Source: Urechis unicinctus
Lineage: Eukaryota; Annelida; Polychaeta; Xenopneusta; Urechidae
DNA length: 64,000 nt
Direction of reading: 5' to 3'
NCBI GenBank assembly: GCA_034190875.2
Contig: CM067354.1
Coordinates: forward strand, 51,439,317 to 51,503,316
In this document: positions 1 through 10,400 of the stretch, one piece after another
How the letters are laid out: the number at the start of each line of letters is the position of its first letter
How positions within the stretch are numbered: the stretch's first letter is position 1
Made by a program: the position numbers and the translations under genes
The notes under the pieces: model-generated
Databases searched by the model: none
What the model saw: only the letters and a program-made list of their open reading frames with translations
What the model was told of the DNA's origin: nothing

Positions 1-945
1 CAGATTCAAGTTCACCGTTTGAGGCCAGTTCCACATGACCTTTCATTCGAATATCAGGCGTGTATATAATGAGATCTAAATGCACTCCCATCTGCCGACA
101 GCGCAGCTACCACAGTCAGCATACATGAGACCCCCAGCAAATATCGACACAATTCTGTTCGTCACTGAACTTATTGAATACCTTCGTTAACTGTCGAATC
201 TCGTTCCGCACCGAGGTCTTTTTAGAAAAGAAGTATATTGTATGCATCACAATCTGTACTGAGCGCAAATGCATTGCGAATTAGATGTATTTGTAAGCAT
301 CATCGATTGTTAGCATTTGGTTCGCTTGCGAGTCGGCGTTTTTCTGTTTGATCAAAGCCGGTCTTTATCTGAATCGATAATGTCCTTAAGCAAACTTCCA
401 TTTGTTGATTAATCAATGCAGACCCACACACGAGGGTTGGATGGGGCGTCTATGTATGACGTGCCATTTGTTGTGTAAAGATTTATGCTTATAGTTAGGA
501 ATTGAAATCTCACCACAAATGAAGACTGAATGACCAATATTTGTTATATTTTGCATAAATAGGCATAGATATTAGGTTCATTTGGTGCAAGTTAAAATAT
601 TGTTTTGACTAAAAATACAGTATAACTATATGGTTACCAATAACCACACACATTCTTATATTATATTACAGCGAAATAGGAGGCATTTGATTATTTCTTG
701 ATCACATAGACTATCATCATGCTCTTTCTTCGCTATATAAACAGAACCATTATTCACATCGTTGCTATGGATTACTCTATGGTAAAGGCAACATGATTCA
801 GTTGCTAAAACTCTATGATTGACCTGATATGTTTTCTTATATAATTGTCATTTTTCTTTACCTAAGCCATGATTCAAAACGCTTAATTGATGTTGAATAT
901 CTAGTGCGTTTCGGCTGGACGATTCTGTTCCTGTCATTCAGGTTG

Positions 946-3095
946 GAAGTATGCATAATATCCAACTGAAGTTGGTTTCTTTATAATTATTGCACATTAT
1001 GACGACCACTGTTGGCAGGCCCGCAATATGAAAGCAAAAGTTGTTTATAATTGCCCAGCCATAGAGACTACTTTCGTGTTTCATTATACATCTGGAATCT
1101 TAAATCAGGAGGATGCACTTTAATTCCATGACACAAAACGGGATCGTTAAGCTGCGGGTTTATACTATGCATGAGTCTGGTCGAGCAGATTAGCTACAAC
1201 AAAGGCTATGTCTCGTATTGAGACCTTACTCTTCTAACGCTTGTGTTAAGGTGGTTCGTCTTATGTATCTTTGCAGTCCAATTCATCAAGGCTTCAGAGA
1301 GGAAAGCTCAACAGCCCAGTCGTTAACAATGAGGTTTGACAAATAGATGCAAACGACCAAAGGCAACTAGGAGACATTATAGATGACCCATGTACGTCCG
1401 CTTACAAAGAAAATGGGTTTTTTCTTTATCAAAATGATATTAAACGAACCTCAAATTAAACAACTGTCCAAGAAATGTTGGGCGATTTACTTGATGAGAT
1501 GGATCTTCGTTAAGACGATGCTCGGCATCTGATCTTAATAAATGTAGTTCCGACACGTAGAGCGTGTAGAATGTGTCTTTCATTTGATTTATTTAATTCA
1601 TATGACGAGGAGTTAGGGGAGTAGCGAGACAAACAAACTGCTATGACTGGTCACGATGCGGTTGTCACAGAAACGCTATGATGCTGTAGTCACAAGGTCG
1701 TCACGATGCAGTAGGCATTGCTAAATGTGTCCATCATCACTGGCAGTTCAATTCATAGGATCCTCATAGTTATATGACACGTCACTGCAGCTAGTACATG
1801 TTTCTAGTTGCAGCATTATTCGTGAAATATATTTTCCTTCACATGATGAGTCACAGAAATGAGAAACGAATGAAAGTGTAGTGTCCATGTCAAAGTTTTT
1901 TTCTGAGACAAGTTTAGTTGGCGGTTTTAACCTTGCCGCCATTTAAAGTCTGCTATGTAGTGTCATGGAGAGTGCACTTACATCAGATTTGTTCACTTGG
2001 CAGGTGAACAAGTCAGGATTTACTTAACATTACGATAACACATCACCATTTGCCATCCTCACTGTCTTCTATCATAAACCAACTTATCGCTGAAACCGGG
2101 GTAAATGTGTTCGTAAAATAGGTCACAATGACGATTAGAGAACAGCTGCCCTCTCTTGTCCATCAATGCTTATGAATACTTTATCACAAATTATGGACTT
2201 CAGAGTATGCACTTTGTCTAAAGTGAAAATAAGGAAACCCCGCTTTAAAAGGACTAATTGTGTCAAAATGTCAATGACAGTTGGATAGGAATCCATCCTG
2301 AGTAGCAGCGACAAAGGGACATTTATATATATTCGTAAACAAAATCAGTAGATTCAGACCAGATGATGCTACATGCAACCACACTTTCACTGCGCACGCG
2401 CAAGCATGGATTTCGCATGTAATGATGAGCCACTATACACAGTATATTTTGAAGTAACCTAAACATATATAGACTCAAGAGGCATGTATAAAGCCGCAAA
2501 CCACGACTCACTGATGACCGTGTAGAACTATGCTATATGGCATATGACTCCATGCATCACGCCCCAACACAACCAGAACACGTGACAGCATTAACTGTAT
2601 TGTTCAGTGTGTTTTTTTAACGTTGATTATTAACCTCTTCAATCATTGGTAAATTATTCATTTATTTACATTATGTGCGTTGGTCGTAGGACCTGAATAG
2701 CTACAAACTAACAGCACCAGGATGAAACAGTGCTTAATTGCAACTAACGTAGTAAAGTAATGCACACAGAGGAAGGTCTTATTCAATGTTGAAGATTTAA
2801 CTTGAGAGGAAGATAACATGTTATTTGATCAATAACAATGTCATTAAGTTAAGTAATGTTTTATGAGCAATAGGGTGCAAGATAAGTGAGGGAACCGGGA
2901 TTCCGCTCACCTTGACGCGACCTCGAATTTATTTGATTTAGCTGTGGGTGTTTAATGAAATTCGGTGAGGAAGATTGCCAGATACGACTGATTATTTGCG
3001 ACGAGGTCAGTTTCATTTTCCTGCCTTAGCAATTAGTGTTTCCAATGGTCTTGTGTAACGGACTCACTGATGCGAGAAAAGGTGAATTAACCCAA
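946..3095. other. Unit A-only noncoding segment
   Basis: About 2.15 kb with no counterpart in unit B, where about 105 bp of other sequence sits instead. The right part (about 2,700-3,095) is matched in inverted, diverged form near 27,700-28,690, for example around the motif GACGCGACCTCG. The segment is therefore probably ancestral and was lost from B. Open frames here are short and resemble no known protein. A short degenerate repeat built on GTCACGATGC occurs around 1,650-1,710. Confidence 0.6.
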
Positions 3096-3652
3096 AAAAA
3101 GATGCTTTTATATCTGAGTGAAGACACGTTCTCAAGAGAGCTTCCTCTATCTTTATGCCATGTGTAAGAGTTTTCATTCCTTACCATAGGTCGAGTACTG
3201 TATACAATACAGAGTGGTCCAATATCCAGCTATAAACAGGTTTGAAAGGATGTTTGCGTTGATAACCTCCCTTGGTTGTCCATATTATTTTTGAAGGGAA
3301 GTTAAACATATAGCATTAATCGGCTTATATGTGTAACTAGTGTAAGATGTAATTGCTATCATTCCACTTTTGGTAGTGCCAATAACCGCAGCACCTGTAT
3401 AAACACATGCAGCTTAACACATTGCCGCAATATAACTGCAATGTATGGTGTGAATATGTGTTGAAAAACAGCCACGTAACAAACTGCTTTGAATGGATCA
3501 TTTTGTGATCATATGATAATAAAGAGTATTTAGAGCAACCCACGCTTTTATTTCTAGTAGTCATATTACTTTGCTGGAAGCTGTGATAATGTTATCTCTA
3601 CATACATATAGTCTCCCTTACATGACCATACGCCTGACGCTGTGCACACATA

Positions 3653-3830
3653 CAACATTTTTTATTCCGTGTAACGAATGTGATCAATATGGAGCTATAA
3701 AAGTAATTGTGATAATAATCTGCCCTTACATTGCGTTATGCTATGTAAAATCACTGTTCACATTACTTTTGCATCTAAAGCATCATGATATACTGAATGG
3801 AGAAAACCTTGATATTGTGTTAGTGTAACA
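3653..3830. repeat. Transposon left flank kept only in unit A
   Basis: These 178 bp lie between the shared flank ending CACACATA and the TTAA that borders the transposon. Unit B runs directly from CACACATA into TTAA. An inverted diverged copy of part of this segment is present at about 31,385-31,490, so unit B suffered a deletion rather than unit A gaining an insertion. Confidence 0.75.
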
Positions 3831-3854
3831 TTAAAGGTCAACTTCAATGATTTT
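3831..3854 (+). repeat. Left terminal inverted repeat with TTAA, copy A
   Basis: TTAA at 3,831-3,834 is followed by AGGTCAACTTCAATGATTTT. Compared with the complement of the right end it matches at all but two of the first 20 positions. The TTAA is read as the target-site duplication. Confidence 0.8.
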
Positions 3855-4040
3855 CATCATTTCTTTATTTTTTGTTTCAAAATGAAGATTAATAACTCAT
3901 TAACCAACGGGTACTCATAATTCATTGCACCGCCATGCATAACTACTAAAAATCCATCGATAAGGTTCCACTCGGAAGAAAATACGAAGCCATCTTCTTG
4001 ATGCCATTTTGCCTCAGTTGGCCGCTAGGGGCAGGTTGCC

Positions 4041-4048
4041 TGACGTCA
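4041..4048 (+). promoter_or_regulatory. CRE-like palindrome TGACGTCA upstream of ballast gene, copy A
   Basis: A perfect TGACGTCA, the consensus for CREB/ATF-type factors, lies about 100 bp upstream of the inferred start codon at 4,150, in a locally GC-richer stretch (4,020-4,110). It is conserved in copy B. Promoter function is inferred. Just upstream, CCGCTAGGGGCAG resembles a CTCF core one base short. Confidence 0.4.
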
Positions 4049-4149
4049 TTCCTGCTGCGCGGCCTCAAAGAGAATTTGACAGCGATCGAGCGAGCGAAGC
4101 GAAAAGCGATTGTTTTGATTTTTGGATTACACTGTTTTTAAATGAAGCC

Positions 4150-5501
4150 ATGTCATCTTCTGATGAAAATTACGAGGCCCCATAGCATAAAATTGGGGCA
4201 AATTATGTCCATGACTATTTATTTGAGCCAATACGGACGGGAGTTGAAAAATCCAAGTCACACTTCGAAATGACACCGGGAGCTCTAACACAAGGGTCCG
4301 CTTCGGATGAAGAATCCACATAAGATTTCGACGAATGGTGAGTTTAAGAATACCCTTCCCAAGCTTTATTGAACTATGTTAACTGGTAAAAAATAATCGT
4401 TAGTATCATTTACCCAATAAATTTACACATTCTGTTAGTTATATGGTATATTAAGGATGGTATATTAACAAATGTAACTAATACAACAGATAGAACCTGG
4501 CTAGTGAATGTAGCTTTGCCATTGTACCCTCAGCACATTAAATTTTTGGACAGATGATTACATGCAGTATATAAAGTATTTTCCTTTTATATTCATTCAT
4601 TGTACCACAAATATAAATTTACAATAACTCTTTAATTATTTCTCTAAGTTAGGTGTAGCTGTCAGCACTGCATCCCAACGGACAAAGCCAGAGTGTGCAG
4701 CAGAAGTTTGGAGAGAGTGATGGATATAACGGAGGAATGGACATGCATCTGATCACCAAGCATCCCAGATTCCTGGCAAACTGCCTGAATAAAAATGTGC
4801 TGGAAGCTTCCTAACTTTAATCTATTCAAATGGATGGACCTGTTAGAGATGAGGTCTCTACAATGAGTAAGTTAGCCATTATTGCTACCAAAAAGGACGG
4901 TTTGAGGTTGAACAATCATATTTATTGCTAAGGGAACATCAATCCCGCTGTGTAAAATATTCAGTGTTTATATTGATAAACTACAATATATTTCACATAG
5001 CCAAGAATAAATAAAACCAGTAACATGAAATCCAGAGGCAGAGCTTACAATAAAATTACAAAGTGAGGGAATGGTTGACAAATGACAATTGTTTTTTTTA
5101 ACTATACAACTTATTTCAAAACCATAGACAACTTATTGACATATTGCTTCAGATTATTCAGGTATCTAGCCTACCACCAGTTTACATTATTGATATGGCA
5201 CAGTCTGGCCAAAAGAAACAGGAAAGTGCTGACAGCCTGTGTGGTAACAGTAGTTAGAGAATCCTTCCCTCACATGGGCGGCAAATATACAGGTTATCTA
5301 CAATGGAGCGGAAGATTACTTGGTCAGGTTAAATCGACACCTGTGAGCATCTACGAGAAGATCCTTTTCAGGTTTCTCGTACTGGGAGGCAATAGGTGGT
5401 GGAACATTCCTTTCCTCTTCAAGGACCTCTGCAAGTCTGTAGCTTGGGTATTTTTGCCTGAGATCAAGCACCTCAGCAATGAACTGATGTACATAGTCTG
5501 A
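4150..5501 (+). pseudogene. P2X7-type ballast-domain protein, degenerate, copy A
   Basis: A three-exon gene remnant. Exon 1 (4,150-4,337) starts MSSSDENYEAP, contains DYLFEP and an acidic serine-rich stretch, and ends at donor GTGAGT. Exon 2 (4,653-4,866) opens with a WCxCxxC-type cluster (CSCQHC), followed by PTDKARVC and, one frame over, ITKHPRFLANCLN. Exon 3 (about 5,153-5,501) has RYLAYHQF, RKVLTACVV and VRESFPHMGGKYTGY. This order matches the zinc-coordinating cytoplasmic ballast domain of P2X7 receptors and of stand-alone invertebrate P2X7-like proteins. No transmembrane P2X channel part is present. Lesions: in-frame TAG at 4,183, TAA at 4,321, a frameshift near 4,747-4,752, and two copy-A-only stops where B reads ASKLES. 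The long tail after GKYTGY is unfamiliar. The role in the transposon is unknown. Confidence 0.78.
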
Positions 5502-5789
5502 AGCAAATCAATAGTATTCATATTTTATGATAGTCATAAAGTTAGTTAGTTATAAAATATGCCCATTTGAATTGGGTAACAATGTTTGTGCATATGAAAC
5601 TTATTTAGGTTTCATTTTAGATTAATGCATGTACACACCAAAAGAAATTGGTACTTTGACCGGCTTGACAACTGGGTCTCCCTGTCTGGCTTTGGGGTAA
5701 GACACTCTCCATTGGGACTGACCTCCTTCAGTGATGGCTTGAACTCTGTTCGAGTTTTCATTCAAGTGAATTACTGCTAGGAGAAATCT

Positions 5790-5792
<3 letters not shown>

Positions 5793-5854
<62 letters not shown>

Positions 5855-5909
5855 TAGAGATATATATATAGATATAGATATAGAGAGATCTATATCTCTA
5901 TAGATTCGA

Positions 5910-5993
<84 letters not shown>
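5793..5993. repeat. (AT)n microsatellite in transposase intron, copy A
   Basis: Interrupted TA/AT repeats with a middle block of GATATA and TAGAGA variants that can fold into a hairpin (around 5,860-5,910). The corresponding intron in copy B has only about 16 bp of AT repeat (15,787-15,800), which explains most of the ~200-bp length difference between the transposon copies. Confidence 0.95.
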
Positions 5994-5994
<1 letters not shown>

Positions 5995-6824
5995 CAGGTT
6001 GATAACATATATGCTAAGTAAGAATTGAAACTTGAGCACATAATTATACAAAGAACATTACAGCTGTCACTTCACAAATGTGCTAAACTTCCATACAACA
6101 AATATACACAACCGAATTTCAAACTGTTATTTCATTGGTATTACCTGGCCTCTATGGTGGCATAGGGATATTGGACACTCTTTGGTGCGAAGAATATGAC
6201 CACATTGTGATACGATTCTAGGCTTGATGTCTGCTCTGATGGGGAAAGCCTGCCAATGTCATTTAGGAGATGCTTGCTGGAGACTATCAACTCCAACTCT
6301 TTGTGTGGCTTCGATCCTATTTATGGTTAACACATATATCAATACAGATTACATTTCTTTGGTAAAGTAGTACCACAGGGACATGGATTTTACCATTACG
6401 ACTCATTTAATTACACTACCACTGAAGTAAATATTTCTAGATAAACTTATATGATTAAAAACTAATACCGACCCTTCAGTATCCACTTCCTGTCCTCTAG
6501 TAGTGCATGCTCACATTCCGGGTACAGATCCCCATGCCCCGCGTGCTCATTGACGACATGTCTAGTGACAGAGAGCCGCTGTCAGAGGCGAAGTTCCTTC
6601 GCCTAGGTCGGCAGTGCTTGGGTGTGAAACCTCAGTCTGTGATTCACCACTGTCACTTGATTTATCTTTCTGCTCAGCTGCCAATACCATTTCATTTACT
6701 ACCTGCATGACAAGAAACAGCTGGATTGATAAACTGTCAACTTGGTGATAAATTCATTAGCATCTAAATAAGTATACGTCAACAGAGCAGGACTAGCCTA
6801 AAGGTTCAAGCCAACAGATCTCAC

Positions 6825-7151
6825 CTGTTGTCGTTGCCTTTTCTCCAAGGCACTCCGTCGCTTACTTTGACTGTCATCAACTCCAACGTGGCTAAAGAGA
6901 GTCGGTATGGCTTCTTTTCGGAGCCTAGGTTTCTCACGAAATCCTAGACTTTTGAGCAGCTCTGGGTCAGTATCATAAGCACCATTCTCGAAATGATCAG
7001 AACATAGAACTGTCGTAAGGGTAGGACTCCAGTGTTTACGTTTGACTTTCGACACCCATATGCGGCGCATTTTGCTGTCTTTTGGAAACAGAAAAAAACT
7101 CACGCCTGACTTCTCATTGTTCCGACAACCAAACGCACAACAATAAGGCAT
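6825..7151 (-). CDS. THAP zinc-finger exon of transposase, copy A
   Basis: An open 109-codon exon beginning MPYCCAFGC. It has the C2CH THAP signature: Cys4 or Cys5 and Cys9, then Cys50 and His53 in VLCSDHFENGAYD, with Trp32, FPKD and the family AIPTLF box at residues 81-86. THAP domains bind specific DNA, in transposases usually near the element ends. The start at MPY was chosen because THAP proteins begin directly with M-P/V-x-x-C; an upstream in-frame ATG would add 20 residues. A basic, Gln-rich tail leads to a consensus donor at 6,824. The exon itself has no lesion. Confidence 0.93.
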
Positions 7152-7260
7152 AATCCACACCAAGAAACGCACCAGACCGTGATGAAAGACGAGTAAGTCA
7201 CACGCTGTCAACCAACCGTGAAGGCTGAAGATGGCGAGGAATATTCGTGAACAACCCGAA

Positions 7261-7268
7261 GGACGTCA
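7261..7268 (-). promoter_or_regulatory. Decayed CRE-like site upstream of THAP exon, copy A
   Basis: GGACGTCA here corresponds to a perfect TGACGTCA in copy B (17,075-17,082). It lies about 110 bp upstream of the THAP start on the minus strand, mirroring the CRE upstream of the ballast gene. Function is inferred. Confidence 0.3.
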
Positions 7269-7431
7269 CTGTCCGGAAATTCACGAATTTTACCGAGCGG
7301 TATCTTGTCAGATTCGACGTGGAAAATGTACATTTAAAAATCATTTTTCTAAAAGAAAAAAAGCGCGCAGTCACCTTATTTTGGTTACGATACCCTTTTA
7401 AAACATAGAACTTTGGAAAAATGGAATAAAA

Positions 7432-7455
7432 AAAATCTTTGTAGTTGACCTTTAA
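7432..7455 (-). repeat. Right terminal inverted repeat with TTAA, copy A
   Basis: Read on the minus strand this is TTAA (7,455-7,452) then AGGTCAACTACAAAGATTTT. The flank beyond it, starting GTGCAATGAAATGTACGAAC, is shared with unit B and with the inverted transposon-free copy at 31,344-31,375. Confidence 0.8.
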
Positions 7456-10400
7456 GTGCAATGAAATGTACGAACTGAAGCAGCAACAAGTATGCCACAC
7501 TGGCGAAAAATTGTGTTATATGATATATTACTACGCCGGTCGCATGCTCTAAGCAAACCATACCTATTTGCCTCTTAAGATAAATCAGTAAATGTAGCTA
7601 TGAAACCAGCGTAAATGTATCTATTTTGTGCAATACACCAGCGAATACTATAGATAACTTGTCATTTGTCGACAAAAACAATATAGTTTTGTGTCTATTG
7701 ATTTTCTAGCAGTCATATTTACCTTTTAAATTGTATCCATATTCAGTCCGAGTGACAACTGCCGTTGCAAATGACGTAGATAAATTTGTGGAGTTAATGA
7801 GCAAACATCATTATCTTTTGGTAAAGGTATTGTGAAAATCGGTCGAGCTTATTTGTACATATAGGTTATATATTTACACATGCACAGCAGCATGAGCTGC
7901 AGCTAGAACAAAACAGAAACAGTCCATCCGGGTTGTCAATGGTTCAGTTAGTTCTCCAGTGAAATACTGAGCGAATTTAATGGACCGTTTCAGAAGTTAC
8001 TGTGGCTCTTTAACGTCCCATCATTTCACCTCGGGTGCAGGTTCTAGTTCGTGGGGCCATTATGTCCATGCTACAGGAAAGGGTTGTTGTTGCATGGTTT
8101 ATTGCGTAATGGATCTTAGCTAATATCAGCTCAGAGCATTCCATGCAGAATACACGAATAACACACTGTATATTTCCAGCCAACCTCTGCAAGGTGCAAT
8201 ATTCAAAGCAACTGTAAGGCCGTGAAGCTTTTGTTGTTAGAAATATCACATTATATATACCAGAACATATATATTCTGATCCAAAATGTTTTAACTAATG
8301 AGCCATATATGACGCCCAACGCATTGTGCTCGCACGAATACGTGATGACATCCTGATTCTTGTGTGATATTATGCTGCTATCTTTAACTTATTGAACATA
8401 AAGTCCGTCATCAGCTGGTTTGCCTCATAGCTCTGAAACATTCTATTAGAGACAGGTTGATTGCAAAAATATTATATGATTCGCCATGTGTTAATCTCAA
8501 TGACATTAATATATTAATCGTCCTCGATAGATTATTTTCCTATCGGACGTAACTAACTTCACAGTACGGGTTTTACCTGTTACGTAAAGATAAACTAACC
8601 AAAATATTTTCTTGTGGTCAGTTGTTTACACTAAAATGAGTTTAACTAGTTATACCAGTAGCCATAGGTCATGTCGGAATCAACAATTCTCATTGGTCAC
8701 CAGTACTGGGATTTGATATGTATGTGAGCCTTTTAACATTGTTGATATATATCGAGAACAGTAATATGTTTCTTCTATGAATATTAATCAACCAAACATA
8801 GACATATTCAACATGGCAATCAGAAATATTCCGGTCTATTCAATTAACTTATTACTACTGGTCAAGTTATTCGCCTTGACATTACGCTCTACCACTCGGG
8901 AGCCATTTAACATCAGGATATAGCAAACAGAGTTGGTTCACAACCCTACTATTTGTAGAGGTACTCATCTAATACTTATCTATTGCAAACTCAATGGGTT
9001 CAAATAGTCCCAGATCATTTTGTCTTTTGTTTTATGTGAGACTAATTGCATTGAATAGTGGAACAGTATCAAGCCCCAACCAACGTTGGCCCGTTCCCGC
9101 GTCAAATATGGCGTTCTAAAGGCTCATGAATGGTTGATAGCAATGAATTACATCAATCGCACACACCCTTAATAATCATTCAGTGAATGTGCCTTGATAA
9201 TTGAAATATAACAGTAATGTGAATATATTTAATGTGATAAACAATGGTTCCGCCGAGAGACGCGCACAATTTAATTAATATGGTAGAAGTTCTCACCTGT
9301 GTTCAATGAGCAATTATTCCGCTATTTATGCTCACGTTGGCATCTTACTTGTGATCACAACGCCAAAAGAAAATTGTTCTTTTGTTTCTATCTAAGACAA
9401 CGATCAAGCAACCGGCTGAATCAACTTAACCTCCTAGTTCCGTGTTAACTTATATCCAGGAAGAATATCACGGCGAATAATAATGCATTATTGAGATTAT
9501 ATAAGTACAAGCTGTAGTACTTGTTGCTTGTGTGCAAGGTTCATCAAATGCCTTCGTGGCTTCGCGTACTCTGTCCCGCTCCTTTGTAATATGTTACGCG
9601 TTTCACATCGATCACCATAAGAACTCAATAACTGGCAGAATGTCAAAAGTATGCTCTAACCTACACTTCAAGATATTAGAGCTATTCATCAAAAGTGCCT
9701 CATTCTCATCATGCTTAATTGCATCCATTTTGTTTTTACTGCGCCTCATTCTGCACTGGGTGTTATTTGCCTGAATCAATCTATCACCATTATATCACCA
9801 TTAACCAGGCCTGTATCCACGGTGCGTAAGTGTGTGTGCATTTGTATGAGTGTGGGCGGGTAATGTCCCTGAGGAAGGTCAACCAAAATATCACAGGATG
9901 AATCATTTCCAAGCCCCGCCGTGGGATGATGTATAAAACCGGAAGCCATGACACACTGATAACCGTGTAGATCTGTTCTCCTTGACATATGTCTCTAAGC
10001 TTCAAATCCCAAAACAAACAGTACATATGACAGCATTGGCACAGAAGACATAGTGGATAATAATTAATGATATGATTTTCCATGCTTGCCTCCAATGTAG
10101 AGTCGTTAGTTATTTACTAGGTGTAAATATATATCCATTTATCTACTCTCGGTACGTTGCCTGTTGGAAAGCAAGTAATTGGTGCAGCCTTAAGTATCTC
10201 CGTGCACATGACATTACTCGAATAATTATGATATAATTGTGAGAATTTGATTCACAAAAATAGCTCTAGGCGCAAAAGGAGCTGTTATATAGCAAGGTTG
10301 TGGGATCCGGCATGCTGAGAGTGAGGCACAATCAATGTAGAGCTGTAAAACATCACGGTGCAGGTAAGAGGAAACAAATTTTCCTATTTATTGAGTTGAT

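Larger units (their letters stand above)
5622..7151 (-). pseudogene. THAP-domain transposase, internally deleted, copy A
   Basis: Five minus-strand exons can be traced. Exon 1 (7,151-6,825) encodes the THAP zinc finger and ends at donor GTGAGA. Exon 2 (from 6,702) encodes an acidic linker and meets an in-frame TAG at 6,564-6,562. Exon 3 (about 6,561-6,473) in another frame reads HGDLYPECEHALLEDRKW. Exon 4 (6,316-6,145) reads RLSPSEQTSSLESYHNVV then FFAPKSVQYPY. Exon 5 (5,787-5,622) reads [18 protein letters not shown], ends in TAA and joins exon 4 in frame. Exons 3-5 match the C-terminal region of metazoan THAP-containing transposases. The several hundred residues that should hold the DDE catalytic core between THAP and this region are missing, so I infer an internal deletion. 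The CACTAG at the frame change could act as a splice acceptor. The intron between exons 4 and 5 holds a long AT microsatellite. Confidence 0.83.
3835..7451. mobile_element. Kolobok-like THAP DNA transposon, copy A
   Basis: A 3.6-kb element bordered by TTAA on both sides (3,831-3,834 and 7,452-7,455) with imperfect inverted ends. The left end reads AGGTCAACTTCAATGATTTT and the complement of the right end reads AGGTCAACTACAAAGATTTT. It carries two convergent, intron-containing genes: a plus-strand P2X7-type ballast-domain gene (4,150-5,501) and a minus-strand THAP transposase gene (7,151-5,622). TTAA target duplication is known for the Kolobok and piggyBac superfamilies; the THAP domain favours Kolobok, but the superfamily call is an inference. 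The transposase lacks its catalytic core and both genes contain stops or frameshifts, so this copy is non-autonomous or dead. An inverted paralogous segment near 31.3-31.6 kb lacks the element. Confidence 0.85.

Noticed and set aside
4026..4040. CTCF-like core CCGCTAGGGGCAG in the transposon promoter region
   Set aside because: One base shorter than the usual core and not otherwise supported. Mentioned only in passing.
4150..5501. Possibility of a full P2X receptor gene
   Set aside because: Only the ballast-type domain is present. No transmembrane segments or extracellular cysteine-rich P2X region is found upstream within the element.
6507..6710. Plus-strand open frame of 67 codons repeated at 16,314-16,517
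   Set aside because: It is the antisense of transposase exons 2 and 3, and its duplication simply follows the duplicated unit.
3831..7455. piggyBac assignment from TTAA target sites
   Set aside because: The gene carries a THAP finger and a C-terminus of the THAP-transposase type. No piggyBac-like protein sequence was seen.
7198..7500. Minus-strand open frame of 100 codons, repeated at 17,012-17,317
   Set aside because: It spans the transposon right end and the host flank upstream of the THAP start, so it cannot be a conserved gene of either. Read as 5' untranslated and terminal sequence.
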